64,000 bases of DNA from Flammeovirgaceae bacterium SG7u.111 (GTDB lineage: Bacteria; Bacteroidota; Bacteroidia; Cytophagales; Flammeovirgaceae), in contig CP139021.1 of the NCBI GenBank assembly GCA_034044135.1, positions 671,635-735,634 of the forward strand. Direction: 5' to 3'. Position numbers and translations under genes: made by a program. Numbering within the stretch: position 1 is the stretch's first letter; each line of letters opens with the position of its first letter. The notes under the pieces are model-generated. The model ran no database searches, was not told the DNA's origin, and worked only from the letters and a program-made list of their open reading frames with translations. Shown piece after piece: positions 25,827 to 35,304 of this stretch.

Positions 25827-28800
25827 ATGCGAAAGGCTTTACTACTGTTAAGCTTATTGGGACTGATGGCTACTGGCTCTTGGGCACAGGTGAACAACCT
25901 TCGCTGCCAGTGGGTGGCTTTTCAGCAGGAGGCTATCCAGCCCGATTCGCTCACCATTGCTCCCGAAAGCATTGTGATAAAAGCAACACAGCCAGCCAGC
26001 TCTTTCCCAGAGCAGTTTTTTATCGCAAGTTACAATCCGCAGAAAAATGAAATGGTTTTGAAGGTGAAAGAAGGGGTTTCTCCTTCAGTTTTGCCTGATT
26101 CTATTCTGATATGTTACCGGGTTTTTCCTATCAATTTCTCCGAAAAAATATTCAACCGGTCCCAAGCGGTGTACGATACGGGGGGGTATAGAAATGTATT
26201 CCAAGACTTGCAAGATGTGCCCGTGGCCACTCCTCGTGAAGAACTTTTCCCAACGGAGGGCTTGAACAAATCGGGGAGTATCACCCGTGGGATTTCGGCG
26301 GGGAACACCCAAGATGCCTTTGTGAACTCTGCCTTAAACCTACAGTTGGAAGGAAAGCTATCCGATGATCTGGATATTAAGGCAGTTTTTTCCGACCAAA
26401 ATGTGCCTTTTCAGCCCGAGGGAAATACCTTGCAGTTGCAGGAGTTTGACAAGGTATTTATGGAATTGAAGCATAAAAATGGGAAGCTAGCAGCGGGAGA
26501 CATCGTATTACAGAATGATTCTTCGGAATTTATGCGCTATTACAAAAACGTGCAAGGCGGGCAATTACAGCTCAATTTTGAGGATACTGTCAAGCGTATT
26601 TCTTCCAATACCCGCATTGGTGGGGCGATTGCGAAAGGGCAGTTTCGTTCTCAGCAAGTTGAGCCGCTGGAAGGGGTGATGGGCCCTTATCGACTTACTG
26701 GACCAAACAATGAGCGGTTCATTATTGTGATAGCCAATTCGGAAAAAGTGTTCTTGGACGGAAGGCGACTGACAAGGGGCTTCAATTACGACTATGTGAT
26801 TGATTACAATACAGCAGAAATTACGTTTATGAATACGGTGCTGATTACCAAGTTTTCCCGAATCAGGGTCGATTTTGAGTTTTCGAACCAAAACTATAAC
26901 CGTTCGATCTTACAGGCTGACCACCGACAGAAAGTGGGGAAGGTGGAGGTTTATGCCCAAGCTTACCAAGAAAAAGACAGCAAGCAGAACCCTTTGCTTT
27001 TCCAACTTACCGAAGAAAATCAACGGCTGATGCAAGAGGCGGGCGACCAGGCGATAGTGATTGCCCCAGGCGGTGCGGATACCGTGGGCGAGTTTAACCC
27101 AAGCCGGATTTTATATACCCAAATTGATACCACGGTCGGGACGGAAAGTTTTCAAGTATTTAGACGGGCAACCTTGAGTGATACTTCACTCTATACGGTT
27201 ACTTTCTTGGATTTGGGGCAAGGGAATGGGAACTATCAGGTTTCAACAGCTCCTACCAACGGGCGAGTGTTTGAATGGGTAGTTCCGCTAAATGGAATAC
27301 CTCAGGGCACGCACGAGCCGGGTAGGGCGCTTGTTCCTCCCAATAAAAAACAACTCCTGACGGCGGGGGCAAAAGTGCATCTGACGGGCAACGATTATGT
27401 GTTTGCCGAAGCTGCTTTTTCCGACCACGACCTAAACCTATTTTCTAGTTTAGATGCCGAAGACAATAAGGGTTTTGCGGTGAAAATGGGCTACCGAAAC
27501 CAAGGGCGACCTGTTCACTTTTTGGAAGGTTACCAATGGACGGGCGGGATAGATGTTGAATTTGATAATGAATATTTTCGTCCCATTGATCGATTTCGCT
27601 ACATCGAATATGATCGGGATTGGTCGGTGAACGATACGGGACCAGCCGAGGACAAGATTTTTAATGTACGCCTCGGGCTGAAAAAAGACCAGCAAAATAC
27701 GATTGATTACCGCTTTTCCCGCAGGCAGCGTGACCTTGCTGCCGACGGTTGGCAACAAAGTTTGGTGCTTAACAAGCAGCTGGGAAAGCTCCAATTGGTT
27801 TCCAACGCTTTTTTGCTAGACAACGAGTTGGGTGGGGAGTTGGAAGGAAGAAAATCGGAGTGGGCGAGGGTAAAAGCTGATTTATCTTTCCGAGGGGAAA
27901 AACTGGTGCCGGGGTATATTTACCAGCTCGATAAGAACAGGATTTACCAAACGGCAACCGACTCTGTGGTAAGTACGGCGATGAACTTTGAAGAGCACCT
28001 TTTTTACCTACAAAGCGGGGACAGCTTGAAAACGAAATTTCGGATAGATTACAGTTTGCGGGAAGATAAATCTCCTCAGCAGGGAGAGTTACAAGCAACG
28101 AACCAAGCAAGTACGCTAAATATTTCTGCAGGGAAGGATGGGAAAAAGGGGAAGTTTCGCTTTTCGGTGGTGTATAGGCAGTTGGAGAATTTGAACTTGG
28201 CAGGTAATCCAATTGAGGAAACTCTGAATGGGCGATTCGACTGGTCGCAGCAATTTTTGGATAGGCATATTCGCAGCGAGCTGAGTTATGTAACAGGGTC
28301 GGGAAGGGAGCTGAAGCGGGAGTTTATTTTTGTGCAGGTAGATGCGGGGCAAGGCACGCACACCTGGCGAGACGACAACGGTGACGGCATCCAAGACCTC
28401 AACGAGTTTTACCTCGCCATCAACCCTGATGAAAAAAACTATGCAAAATTTTTCACCCCTACCGATGAATATATAGCTGTTTTCCACACTCAAATCAATT
28501 ATAGGCTCAATATGGAAGGTCCTCGCAACTGGGCAGAAAAAGGTGGTTTCAAATCCTTCGTATCGAAGCTTTCCTCGGTTTCATCTATTACCATCAATAG
28601 CCGAATTAGTGATAGCGATATTTTGGCGAGGCTTTTCCCTTTCTTGGTAGAAATACCTCCTGAGAGCCTTTTGGCAAATAATACCATTTTCCGAAACACC
28701 CTTTTCTTCAACAGAAAAAGTCCAGTTTATGGTTTTGAGGGAAGGGTTTTGTATTCAGACAATAAGCAATTACTTACCAATGGATTTGAGCAGCGCACCA

Positions 28801-29333
28801 ACGAAAACTATGCGTTGAGCTACCGCTGGAACGTCACTAAAAAGGTAAATACGAAGCTGGAGGTGGAAACGGGTTCGTTGGGGAATATTTCCGATTTTTT
28901 GGAGAACAGGAATTACCAGATAGACCAGCAAAAAATAGGGGGGGAGGCATCGTACCAACCTGAAAATAATTTGAGGTTCACTTTCCAGTACAGCTACAAG
29001 GTAAAAGACAATGCGTTGGCTATAGCCGAAGAAACTGCGGAGGAAGCTACTTTTCACGAGTATGGCTTCAATGCACGCTGGGCGAAAGCGGTGAAACGCT
29101 CCATAGTGGGGAGTATCAAAGTGAGCGATATTCAGTTTGTGGGGAAGGAAAATACGCCTTCGGGCTATGCCATGCTGGAAGCGCTGCGGCCAGGTACCAA
29201 CTTTACATGGTCGGTGAGCTGGCTACAGCGCTTGGCAAATGGCTTGCAACTCAATGTGTCGTACAACGGCAGGCAATCCCCCAATCAGCAGATGGTGCAT
29301 TTGGGAAGAATGCAGGTGACGGCGTTGTTTTAG
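25827..29333 (+). CDS. Large SprA-like outer-membrane surface protein
   Basis: A 1168-residue protein with a clear signal peptide (MRKALLLLSLLGLMATGSWAQ). The segment at about residues 145-230 includes SGSITRGISAGN, LQLEGKLSDDLDIKAVFSDQ, PEGNTLQLQEFDKVFMELK and GDIVLQNDSSEFMRYYKNVQG. It resembles the repeated domain of SprA, the type IX translocon barrel. The rest looks like many amphipathic beta strands. SprA itself is about twice as long, so this is a relative or shorter family member, not sprA. The ATG at 25827 follows the REP-like cluster. Function is unknown; an outer-membrane site is likely. Confidence 0.7.
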   Translation: MRKALLLLSLLGLMATGSWAQVNNLRCQWVAFQQEAIQPDSLTIAPESIVIKATQPASSFPEQFFIASYNPQKNEMVLKVKEGVSPSVLPDSILICYRVFPINFSEKIFNRSQAVYDTGGYRNVFQDLQDVPVATPREELFPTEGLNKSGSITRGISAGNTQDAFVNSALNLQLEGKLSDDLDIKAVFSDQNVPFQPEGNTLQLQEFDKVFMELKHKNGKLAAGDIVLQNDSSEFMRYYKNVQGGQLQLNFEDTVKRISSNTRIGGAIAKGQFRSQQVEPLEGVMGPYRLTGPNNERFIIVIANSEKVFLDGRRLTRGFNYDYVIDYNTAEITFMNTVLITKFSRIRVDFEFSNQNYNRSILQADHRQKVGKVEVYAQAYQEKDSKQNPLLFQLTEENQRLMQEAGDQAIVIAPGGADTVGEFNPSRILYTQIDTTVGTESFQVFRRATLSDTSLYTVTFLDLGQGNGNYQVSTAPTNGRVFEWVVPLNGIPQGTHEPGRALVPPNKKQLLTAGAKVHLTGNDYVFAEAAFSDHDLNLFSSLDAEDNKGFAVKMGYRNQGRPVHFLEGYQWTGGIDVEFDNEYFRPIDRFRYIEYDRDWSVNDTGPAEDKIFNVRLGLKKDQQNTIDYRFSRRQRDLAADGWQQSLVLNKQLGKLQLVSNAFLLDNELGGELEGRKSEWARVKADLSFRGEKLVPGYIYQLDKNRIYQTATDSVVSTAMNFEEHLFYLQSGDSLKTKFRIDYSLREDKSPQQGELQATNQASTLNISAGKDGKKGKFRFSVVYRQLENLNLAGNPIEETLNGRFDWSQQFLDRHIRSELSYVTGSGRELKREFIFVQVDAGQGTHTWRDDNGDGIQDLNEFYLAINPDEKNYAKFFTPTDEYIAVFHTQINYRLNMEGPRNWAEKGGFKSFVSKLSSVSSITINSRISDSDILARLFPFLVEIPPESLLANNTIFRNTLFFNRKSPVYGFEGRVLYSDNKQLLTNGFEQRTNENYALSYRWNVTKKVNTKLEVETGSLGNISDFLENRNYQIDQQKIGGEASYQPENNLRFTFQYSYKVKDNALAIAEETAEEATFHEYGFNARWAKAVKRSIVGSIKVSDIQFVGKENTPSGYAMLEALRPGTNFTWSVSWLQRLANGLQLNVSYNGRQSPNQQMVHLGRMQVTALF

Positions 29334-29336
29334 GGT

Positions 29337-30608
29337 TTATTGTCCGAATCTGTATGCAAACATGAGGAATAACCTGTTTACCTTGGAATTAAGTGCGATA
29401 CTTTCCGACATTCCATTAGATTGTTCATATCTCAATTCGATAGAAGCTTTATTTATAGAACCACCAAGTCCTACAAATATGCCTTGTTCATGTTTTCTTG
29501 AAAATTCCACTGCTGGCTTATATTCTACCGATTCTCTAGAATAAAACTTGCTTTCCTTTTTTGTTGAGTTAGTAGTACTTACAGCAAGCCCATTTGAAAT
29601 TCCAAGGTTTATATGCCATAATACACGCTTACCAATTATTCGATAGCGTAGCATGTTTTTGAGGTTTAGATAGCTGTAAGCAATATTTGAATAGTATATG
29701 TTATACTCATTTTCAGATTCAATATTTTCATAGGTGTTTTCGAACTTGTAAGAGGTATAAACCAGTTCATTATTGATTGACCATTTCCCTCTATTTCTTG
29801 GTAAAACAATATCTGCAAATCCACCAAAAGTAAAGTTGATAGAGGCTGGGTAATCATGATTAGTAATGTGCCTGTCTGAATTTCCTTCAAAATTCAATTT
29901 GGTAGAGGTGACCCCTGCTAGCACACCTAGGTTTACTTTTACTTTCTCTTTTGTTTTTGTGTATTTCACTTCTCCACCCAGACAGTTGTTGTATTCTGTA
30001 AAAGCTTTTATTAATGATTTTTTGTTGTATTTAAGCGTAGAGATCAATGAATTGATCTTCTCGCAGTCCTGTAAATAAAAAGATAGTTGACCTTGGAATC
30101 TCTTTACCTCGGCTGTTACATCTCCTGTCTTCCCCATTTTTTTATACCTCTTATAGTATAATAACCTGATTTTCCCTTTTTCTAAAAAATAGAACTGCAC
30201 CTCACTGCGGTAGTCTAGGTAATAGTACAATGTTTTGTTATTAACCGCTTCTTGCAGAACTTGTAAAAAGGTAGTGTCTTGCCTAAGCTTGATTTCTGGT
30301 GTTCGGCTAAGTTTTTCAAGTTTGTTTGACTCGTTATTCGCTTGTACAATAGCACCTTCGTAAAGGTCATTGGCAACAAAAAAACGCTTAATGTCTAGTG
30401 GGGAATATTGGTGTGAAGTACCACTTTCATCAACAAAAGTGATTTCTGACGGATTTTTCTCCCAGTTTTGGTAATCAATTTGTCCCATTAACGAATCTCC
30501 TTCTGCAGTGATGATTTGTGCCGGTTGGAGATTTATTTGGGCGTAGGAAAACGATGTTAAAAAAGTCAGAGAGCTGACGATGCAAAATAGTGTAATGTAC
30601 TTTTTCAT
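29337..30608 (-). CDS. Envelope protein of unknown function with C-terminal barrel-like half
   Basis: A protein of about 423 residues with a signal peptide (MKKYITLFCIVSSLTFLTSFSYAQ). Residues 25-200 include a short domain (LMGQIDYQNWEKNPSEITF) seen in many Bacteroidota envelope proteins. The C-terminal half alternates aromatic and polar residues (YSNIAYSYLNLKNMLRYRI) and ends FMFAYRFGQ, which fits a small barrel. The ATG at 30608 is chosen over the TTG-initiated longer frame at 30638 because a -7 box overlaps the latter. It converges on the SprA-like gene, with only three bases between them. Confidence 0.65.
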   Translation of the reverse strand: MKKYITLFCIVSSLTFLTSFSYAQINLQPAQIITAEGDSLMGQIDYQNWEKNPSEITFVDESGTSHQYSPLDIKRFFVANDLYEGAIVQANNESNKLEKLSRTPEIKLRQDTTFLQVLQEAVNNKTLYYYLDYRSEVQFYFLEKGKIRLLYYKRYKKMGKTGDVTAEVKRFQGQLSFYLQDCEKINSLISTLKYNKKSLIKAFTEYNNCLGGEVKYTKTKEKVKVNLGVLAGVTSTKLNFEGNSDRHITNHDYPASINFTFGGFADIVLPRNRGKWSINNELVYTSYKFENTYENIESENEYNIYYSNIAYSYLNLKNMLRYRIIGKRVLWHINLGISNGLAVSTTNSTKKESKFYSRESVEYKPAVEFSRKHEQGIFVGLGGSINKASIELRYEQSNGMSESIALNSKVNRLFLMFAYRFGQ

Positions 30609-30635
30609 AGGGTTTGTAGCTGGTTTTGATTTGTA

Positions 30636-30643
30636 CAAACTTA
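30636..30643 (-). promoter_or_regulatory. Candidate -7 box for the 29337-30608 gene
   Basis: On the minus strand TAAGTTTG matches TAnnTTTG, 27 bases before the ATG. It supports the shorter start. No -33 box is visible. Confidence 0.3.
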
Positions 30644-30727
30644 CTGTGTCAAAGTTTTTAATCCACTTTGTTTTGAGTTAATAACTTATAAATCCCTAAT
30701 TTTAGGTATAGTGTTATCAACATATTA

Positions 30728-31114
30728 CTAGATTTCATACAGTTCAAGCGGTAGCCCATCTGGATCTTCAAAAAAAGTAAAGCGCTTGCCCGTGAGTTCA
30801 TCGGTGCGGATAGGCTCGGTGTTGATTCCGTGTTGAGTGAGGTGGGCAATGGCTGTTTCGATGTCGTCTACCTCGAAGGCGAGGTGTCGCAAACCTACTG
30901 CTTCGGGGTAAGAGGGTCGGACAGGAGGGCTGGGGAAGGAAAAGAGCTCGATTTGGTAAAGCCCGCCCACTTTCAAATCCAACTTCCACGAATCTCTTTT
31001 CTCTCGGTAAGTTTCTTCCAACACTTCAAAACCCATCACTTTGGTATAAAATGCCTTGGAACGAGGGTAATCCGTACAAATAATAGCGACGTGATGAATT
31101 TTGTTGATGTTCAT
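30728..31114 (-). CDS. VOC-family (glyoxalase-like) protein
   Basis: A 128-residue protein with two beta-alpha-beta-beta-beta modules. It has the first metal ligand in HHVAIICTDYPRSKAFY and the later Glu of YQIELFSFP. The second half contains GLRHLAFEVDD and ends DPDGLPLELYEI. This is the SMU1112c/YaeR-like branch of the vicinal oxygen chelate superfamily, single-domain dimeric metalloenzymes; the substrate is not known. It is the last gene of a minus-strand series after miaA and hemC, separated from hemC by a spacer carrying heptamer repeats. Confidence 0.88.
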   Translation of the reverse strand: MNINKIHHVAIICTDYPRSKAFYTKVMGFEVLEETYREKRDSWKLDLKVGGLYQIELFSFPSPPVRPSYPEAVGLRHLAFEVDDIETAIAHLTQHGINTEPIRTDELTGKRFTFFEDPDGLPLELYEI

Positions 31115-31127
31115 TTTCTATAAAAAA

Positions 31128-31163
31128 ATGATTGCTGGTTACTAGTTTCTTGTTGCTAGTTTT
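31128..31163 (-). repeat. Degenerate heptamer repeat, copy 1
   Basis: On the minus strand a 7-base unit ACYAGNA repeats: ACTAGCA, ACAAGAA, ACTAGTA, ACCAGCA. It lies between hemC and the VOC gene. A second array of the same unit and orientation is at 32181. Confidence 0.6.
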
Positions 31164-31181
31164 TTTAGAAAAGCGACTGAC

Positions 31182-32114
31182 TTATTTATTACCCTTAATT
31201 TCCGCCAACAATTCCACCCCGCCATTTTCCAATACGTAATTGGCTAGCTTTTCCCCAATATCAGCAGCTTCTTCCAACGTGCCTTCAAATGTGTTTTGGA
31301 TAAGTTGGCTGCCATCGGTGGCAATGAGTCCGCCGGTAATGCTTATACGCTTGGTTTCCATATCGGTTTGGGCGAGGGCAAAGGCGGGGATACTGCATCC
31401 ACCTTCCAGTTTTCTCAAAAATGCCCGTTCGGCTAAGAGCTGGAATTCGGTTTCGGTATGGTTGATAGCTTTTCTAATTGCCTCTTTCGCTTCGGTAGAT
31501 AAATTGGTATGGGCTTCAATCGCCACCGTTCCTTGTCCCACGGCAGGGATGAAGTTGTTGGTGGGGAATTCATGGATGACCATTTCTTCGTAACCCATTC
31601 GGTGAACACCGGCATAGGCGAGCACCAACGCATCACACAAGCCATCTTCCATTTTTTTGATTCTGGTCTGGAGGTTGCCTCGCACATCTACCACCTTCAT
31701 GTTGGGGAGGTATTTTTTCAACATAGCCACTCGGCGGACGGAAGAAGTCCCTAAGGTGAGTGGTTTTTCTGGATTAAAAGAGGTGGTTTTAGAAACCAGT
31801 ACATCGTGTATTTTTTCCCTTTTGGAAAATGCAATAAGTTCGAAGCCTTCTGCCAAGCTAGATTGAACATCCTTGGCACTGTGTACCGCAATATCGATAT
31901 CGCCGCTAATCAATTGATCTTCTAGCTCTTCGGTGAACACGCCTTTGCTCCCAATTTTTGCCAAGGTGCGGTCGAGGATTTTGTCTCCTTTGGTTTCAAT
32001 TGTGATGATTTCTGTTTCCAAACCCGATTTTTGCAAAAGCTCTTCCACATAATAGGCTTGCCAAAGGGCGAGTTTGCTGCCTCGAGTCCCTATTTTTATC
32101 TTTATTTCTGACAT
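31182..32114 (-). CDS. hemC: Porphobilinogen deaminase (hydroxymethylbilane synthase)
   Basis: HemC condenses four porphobilinogen units into hydroxymethylbilane in haem synthesis. The frame gives about 310 residues, normal for the family. The N-terminus has IKIGTRGSKLALWQA. The catalytic-acid region includes DIAVHSAKDVQ. The dipyrromethane cofactor Cys lies in KLEGGCSIPAFA at about residue 240. The ATG at 32114 is used; a TTG precedes it. A HemD-like gene lies 16 kb away at 48158, not in this operon. Confidence 0.95.
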   Translation of the reverse strand: MSEIKIKIGTRGSKLALWQAYYVEELLQKSGLETEIITIETKGDKILDRTLAKIGSKGVFTEELEDQLISGDIDIAVHSAKDVQSSLAEGFELIAFSKREKIHDVLVSKTTSFNPEKPLTLGTSSVRRVAMLKKYLPNMKVVDVRGNLQTRIKKMEDGLCDALVLAYAGVHRMGYEEMVIHEFPTNNFIPAVGQGTVAIEAHTNLSTEAKEAIRKAINHTETEFQLLAERAFLRKLEGGCSIPAFALAQTDMETKRISITGGLIATDGSQLIQNTFEGTLEEAADIGEKLANYVLENGGVELLAEIKGNK

Positions 32115-32180
32115 CAATGTAAATTAAGTTGCCTCACCTGTTTTACTATCGACCTGCATTTCCATTTATTTAGGTTTTCC

Positions 32181-32213
32181 CAGTTGCTGGTTTCTAGTTA
32201 TTGGTTACTGTTT
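32181..32213 (-). repeat. Degenerate heptamer repeat, copy 2
   Basis: Minus-strand units ACAGTA (one base short), ACCAATA, ACTAGAA, ACCAGCA and ACTGGGA lie between miaA and hemC. They share period and pattern with the array at 31128, in the same orientation relative to transcription. Confidence 0.55.
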
Positions 32214-32251
32214 TCTTTATTATAAAATATCCTTGATACTGAATATGATTT

Positions 32252-33163
32252 TCAATCAATTTTCATTTCATTTTCCACAAAGCTAATTATTTCTGGCAAG
32301 TGTTCGGGGTGGAACCAGCGAATGCCCTCCTCTTTTCTGAACCAAGTCATTTGACGCTTGGCATAGCGTCGGCTGTTTCGCTTCAAAAGCCGTACGGCTT
32401 CCTCCCAATCATGTTTTCCATCTAGAAAATCAAAAATCTCGGAGTAGCCTACGGTCTGTAGGGCATTTAACTCTTTGAAAGGATAAAGGGATTTTGCCTC
32501 TTCGAGCAAACCCGCTTCCAGCATCAGGTCCATGCGGAGGTTTATGCGCTCATACAGCTCTTCCCGAGGTCGGTCCAGCCCTATTTTTATAATGTTGAAA
32601 GGGCGTTCTGCCTTCTTTTTGTTTCGGTAGGAAGAAAAAGGCTTGCCCGTTCCCCGTTTCACTTCCAAACTTCTGAGAACTCGCTGAGGATTGCTTTTAT
32701 CAACTTCGCCATAATATATAGGGTCAGTAGTTTCTAGTTCCTTTAGCAGTTTCGCCAAGCCGAATTCTTTTATTTCCTCATTTAGCTGCGCCCGAATATT
32801 AGGATCAATGTCTGGAATTTCGTCAAATCCTTCACACACTGCTCTTATATACAACCCCGAACCTCCGGCTAGGATGGCAAAGTTTTTCTTCTCGAATAGC
32901 TTGTCGATCTCTACCAAAGCATCCTTTTCAAACTGTTTTGCATTATATTCTTGAGAGACTGGCAGAAAATCGACCAGATGGTGCTTGGCTTGGGCTAGCT
33001 CCTCGGGGGTAGGTCGGGCAGTGCCAATGTTCATTTCGTGGTAAACTTGCCTCGAATCAGCATTTACGATCTCCGTATCGAAATGCTGGGCAAGCTGGAT
33101 GCTCAGGGAAGTTTTTCCGCTGGCAGTAGGGCCACAAATGACGAGAAGGTGTTTTTGGGGCAT
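32252..33163 (-). CDS. miaA: tRNA dimethylallyltransferase
   Basis: MiaA adds a dimethylallyl group to A37 of tRNAs that read UNN codons. The 303-residue length is normal. The P-loop GPTASGKTS is at residues 11-19, followed by EIVNADSRQVYHEMNIGTA (substrate-binding Asp), FAILAGGSGLYI, and the C-terminal RRYAKRQMTWFR that contacts tRNA. It heads a minus-strand series miaA-hemC-VOC and is divergent from coaX, with a 156-base shared spacer. Confidence 0.96.
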   Translation of the reverse strand: MPQKHLLVICGPTASGKTSLSIQLAQHFDTEIVNADSRQVYHEMNIGTARPTPEELAQAKHHLVDFLPVSQEYNAKQFEKDALVEIDKLFEKKNFAILAGGSGLYIRAVCEGFDEIPDIDPNIRAQLNEEIKEFGLAKLLKELETTDPIYYGEVDKSNPQRVLRSLEVKRGTGKPFSSYRNKKKAERPFNIIKIGLDRPREELYERINLRMDLMLEAGLLEEAKSLYPFKELNALQTVGYSEIFDFLDGKHDWEEAVRLLKRNSRRYAKRQMTWFRKEEGIRWFHPEHLPEIISFVENEMKID

Positions 33164-33307
33164 GGTTGCTTTTCTTTTTTTGTAAAGGTAGCAAATCAGG
33201 AAAGAAACAGTTTTGAGATTTTAATGAAGCCTCGGGCTGTTGACCAGGGGTAGATTTTCAGGATTAATTAATGAGGGGCGAAAGTTCCAGTCGAACATAT
33301 TCTAGCA

Positions 33308-33315
33308 TAACTTTG
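33308..33315 (+). promoter_or_regulatory. Candidate -7 box for coaX
   Basis: TAACTTTG matches TAnnTTTG and ends only four bases before the coaX ATG. If used, transcription would start at or beside the start codon. Confidence 0.35.
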
Positions 33316-33319
33316 CCAA

Positions 33320-34039
33320 ATGGCTAAAAAACTAGCAATTGATATTGGAAATACATTTTCGAAAGCGGGTTTATTTGAAGGCGAAGAGCTTTTGGAAGTG
33401 AAAGAAAGGTTAGGAAAAGTCGATTTATTGTGTTTTGTGAGAGATATTCGACCAGATTTTGTAATTATTTGCAACGTTGGGGGCGGAAAATTGAATTTTT
33501 TTGAAGAAATTGCAGATGATTTTCAAATCACTTATTTGGATTACACGACTCACCTGCCTATCCAAAATGATTATGCTAGCCCTAAGACGTTGGGGATGGA
33601 TCGAATAGCAGCTGCTGTTGGTGCATATTCATTATACCAATCACAATCAAACCTTATAATCGATTTAGGGACATGCGTTACCTATGATTTTATCACAAAG
33701 CAAGGCGTGTACAAAGGAGGGCGGATATCGCCAGGCATGCGATCGAGGTTTAGGTCTATGCATGAATTTACAGGCACGTTGCCTATGATAGAAAATGCAG
33801 AGGCAGAGTTGAATGTAGGCAACGATACGAGGTCGTGTATGATAAGCGGGGTGGTGAACGGACTAAGAGCAGAAATAGAAACCTGCATAACCGATTTTAA
33901 AAGTGAATTTGGAGATTTTAACGTCATCTTGTGTGGGGGCGATGCAAAATTCTTTGAATCTAGGATAAAACGAAGCATCTTTGTAAATCAGCATTTAGTA
34001 CTACACGGGCTGAATCGAATTTTAGAAACAAATGATTAG
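33320..34039 (+). CDS. coaX: Type III pantothenate kinase
   Basis: CoaX phosphorylates pantothenate, the first step of coenzyme A synthesis, and is of the ASKHA fold. The 239-residue length is typical of the Bacteroidota form. Phosphate-1 motif IDIGNTFSKAGLF is at residues 7-19, the Asp-containing LIIDLGTCVTYDF at about 112-124, and the substrate-side TLGMDRIAAAVGA precedes it. The C-terminal VILCGGDAKFF motif is also present. It overlaps the next gene by 8 bases, so the two are translationally linked. Confidence 0.93.
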   Translation: MAKKLAIDIGNTFSKAGLFEGEELLEVKERLGKVDLLCFVRDIRPDFVIICNVGGGKLNFFEEIADDFQITYLDYTTHLPIQNDYASPKTLGMDRIAAAVGAYSLYQSQSNLIIDLGTCVTYDFITKQGVYKGGRISPGMRSRFRSMHEFTGTLPMIENAEAELNVGNDTRSCMISGVVNGLRAEIETCITDFKSEFGDFNVILCGGDAKFFESRIKRSIFVNQHLVLHGLNRILETND

Positions 34040-35291
34040 AAAGAATATAGTTATTATTTCACTGGTATTGTGGGGTTCTGTGTCAGTTTTGGCTCAGGGG
34101 GCAAATTCACCTTACTCTATCTTAGGACTAGGGCATTTACAGCACATGGGCAATATTGCCAATAATGGAATGGGTGGTATTGGTGTAAGCAATAGCCATG
34201 CTTTGCAAAGCAATACATTAAACCCTGCCAATTTGGTGAGCAATAAAATTGTTTATTTTGATGCTTCGATGATGGGTGAGTTTAGGCAAACCGAGCGTGG
34301 AGACAGCAAACAAACTGACTTTGGAGGCAATCTTATGCATTTGTCATTTGGCTTTCCCGTAACTAGAAACTGGACTATGGGGTTTGGGCTTAGGCCGGTC
34401 ACTTTGGTGAATTATGAGATTTCAACTTATGAAAAGCTCCCTAATACACCAACATTCGTAGAATATGAGTATTTGGGGGATGGTGGAATTACCCAAGCTT
34501 ATTTTTCTAACGGGATAATGTTAGTAAAAGGGCTTTCGGTAGGATTAGAAGCGACCTATAATTTTGGCTCTATAAATAGGCAAACCCGCTCTAACCTCGA
34601 CGATGGATCTAATGAATATACAGTAGGTATTTTTAATAGAAGGTCTTTCTCTCAAATTACTTTTCTGCCAGGAATTCGATATGCAGCGCAAGTAGGAGAA
34701 AAGTTTTTTGTAAATTTGGGAGGAACGTACAAAATGTCTACTGAGTATGCTGTGAGAGACTTTGAGGCCATTGAAAGAAGAAGTGCTTCTTCAGATGCCC
34801 GAATAGTTTCCGATACGCTCATGGATGTGAGAAGTAAGGTGAAAATGCCTTCGGCACTGAACATGGGTGTGAGTATTGAAATACCTTATAAATTTGTTTT
34901 TGGAGTAGATGTTTCACTTCAAAAATGGACGGACTTCACAGAGACGGATGGGGCTAATCCTTATAAAGATGCAATGGAAGTGAGGAGTGGTTTAGAATGG
35001 ACACCTGACTACACATCAGTGTCCAGTTACCTCAAAAGAGTGTCTTATAGAATAGGAGGGGCTTATAAAGAGCTGCCTTATGAGTGGAATGATAAGGTAT
35101 TGAATGATTATAGTGCAAGCATGGGAATGTCTTTTCCTATGGGTAGAGGATACTCTACATTGAATCTTGCGCTTATTTATGGTGTTTTAGGTAATGGTGA
35201 TAATACTTCGATCAAAGAACAATATGCGAGGTTTAATTTTGGCCTCACGATTAACGATCCAAATTGGTTTATAAGACGTAGAATAAATTAA
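34032..35291 (+). CDS. Outer-membrane beta-barrel protein (FadL-like)
   Basis: A 419-residue protein with a signal peptide (IVIISLVLWGSVSVLAQ). The following ANSPYSILGLGHL segment is common at the start of Bacteroidota FadL-like barrels. The rest alternates strands (WTMGFGLRPVTLVNYEIS, FFVNLGGTYKMSTEYAVRD). It ends in an RRRIN tail rather than a terminal aromatic. It overlaps coaX by 8 bases and is followed 13 bases later by the TPR gene. The order coaX-barrel-TPR suggests a conserved envelope operon, but the cargo or partner is unknown. Confidence 0.8.
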   Translation: MIRKNIVIISLVLWGSVSVLAQGANSPYSILGLGHLQHMGNIANNGMGGIGVSNSHALQSNTLNPANLVSNKIVYFDASMMGEFRQTERGDSKQTDFGGNLMHLSFGFPVTRNWTMGFGLRPVTLVNYEISTYEKLPNTPTFVEYEYLGDGGITQAYFSNGIMLVKGLSVGLEATYNFGSINRQTRSNLDDGSNEYTVGIFNRRSFSQITFLPGIRYAAQVGEKFFVNLGGTYKMSTEYAVRDFEAIERRSASSDARIVSDTLMDVRSKVKMPSALNMGVSIEIPYKFVFGVDVSLQKWTDFTETDGANPYKDAMEVRSGLEWTPDYTSVSSYLKRVSYRIGGAYKELPYEWNDKVLNDYSASMGMSFPMGRGYSTLNLALIYGVLGNGDNTSIKEQYARFNFGLTINDPNWFIRRRIN

Positions 35292-35304
35292 AACGAGCAC
35301 AATT

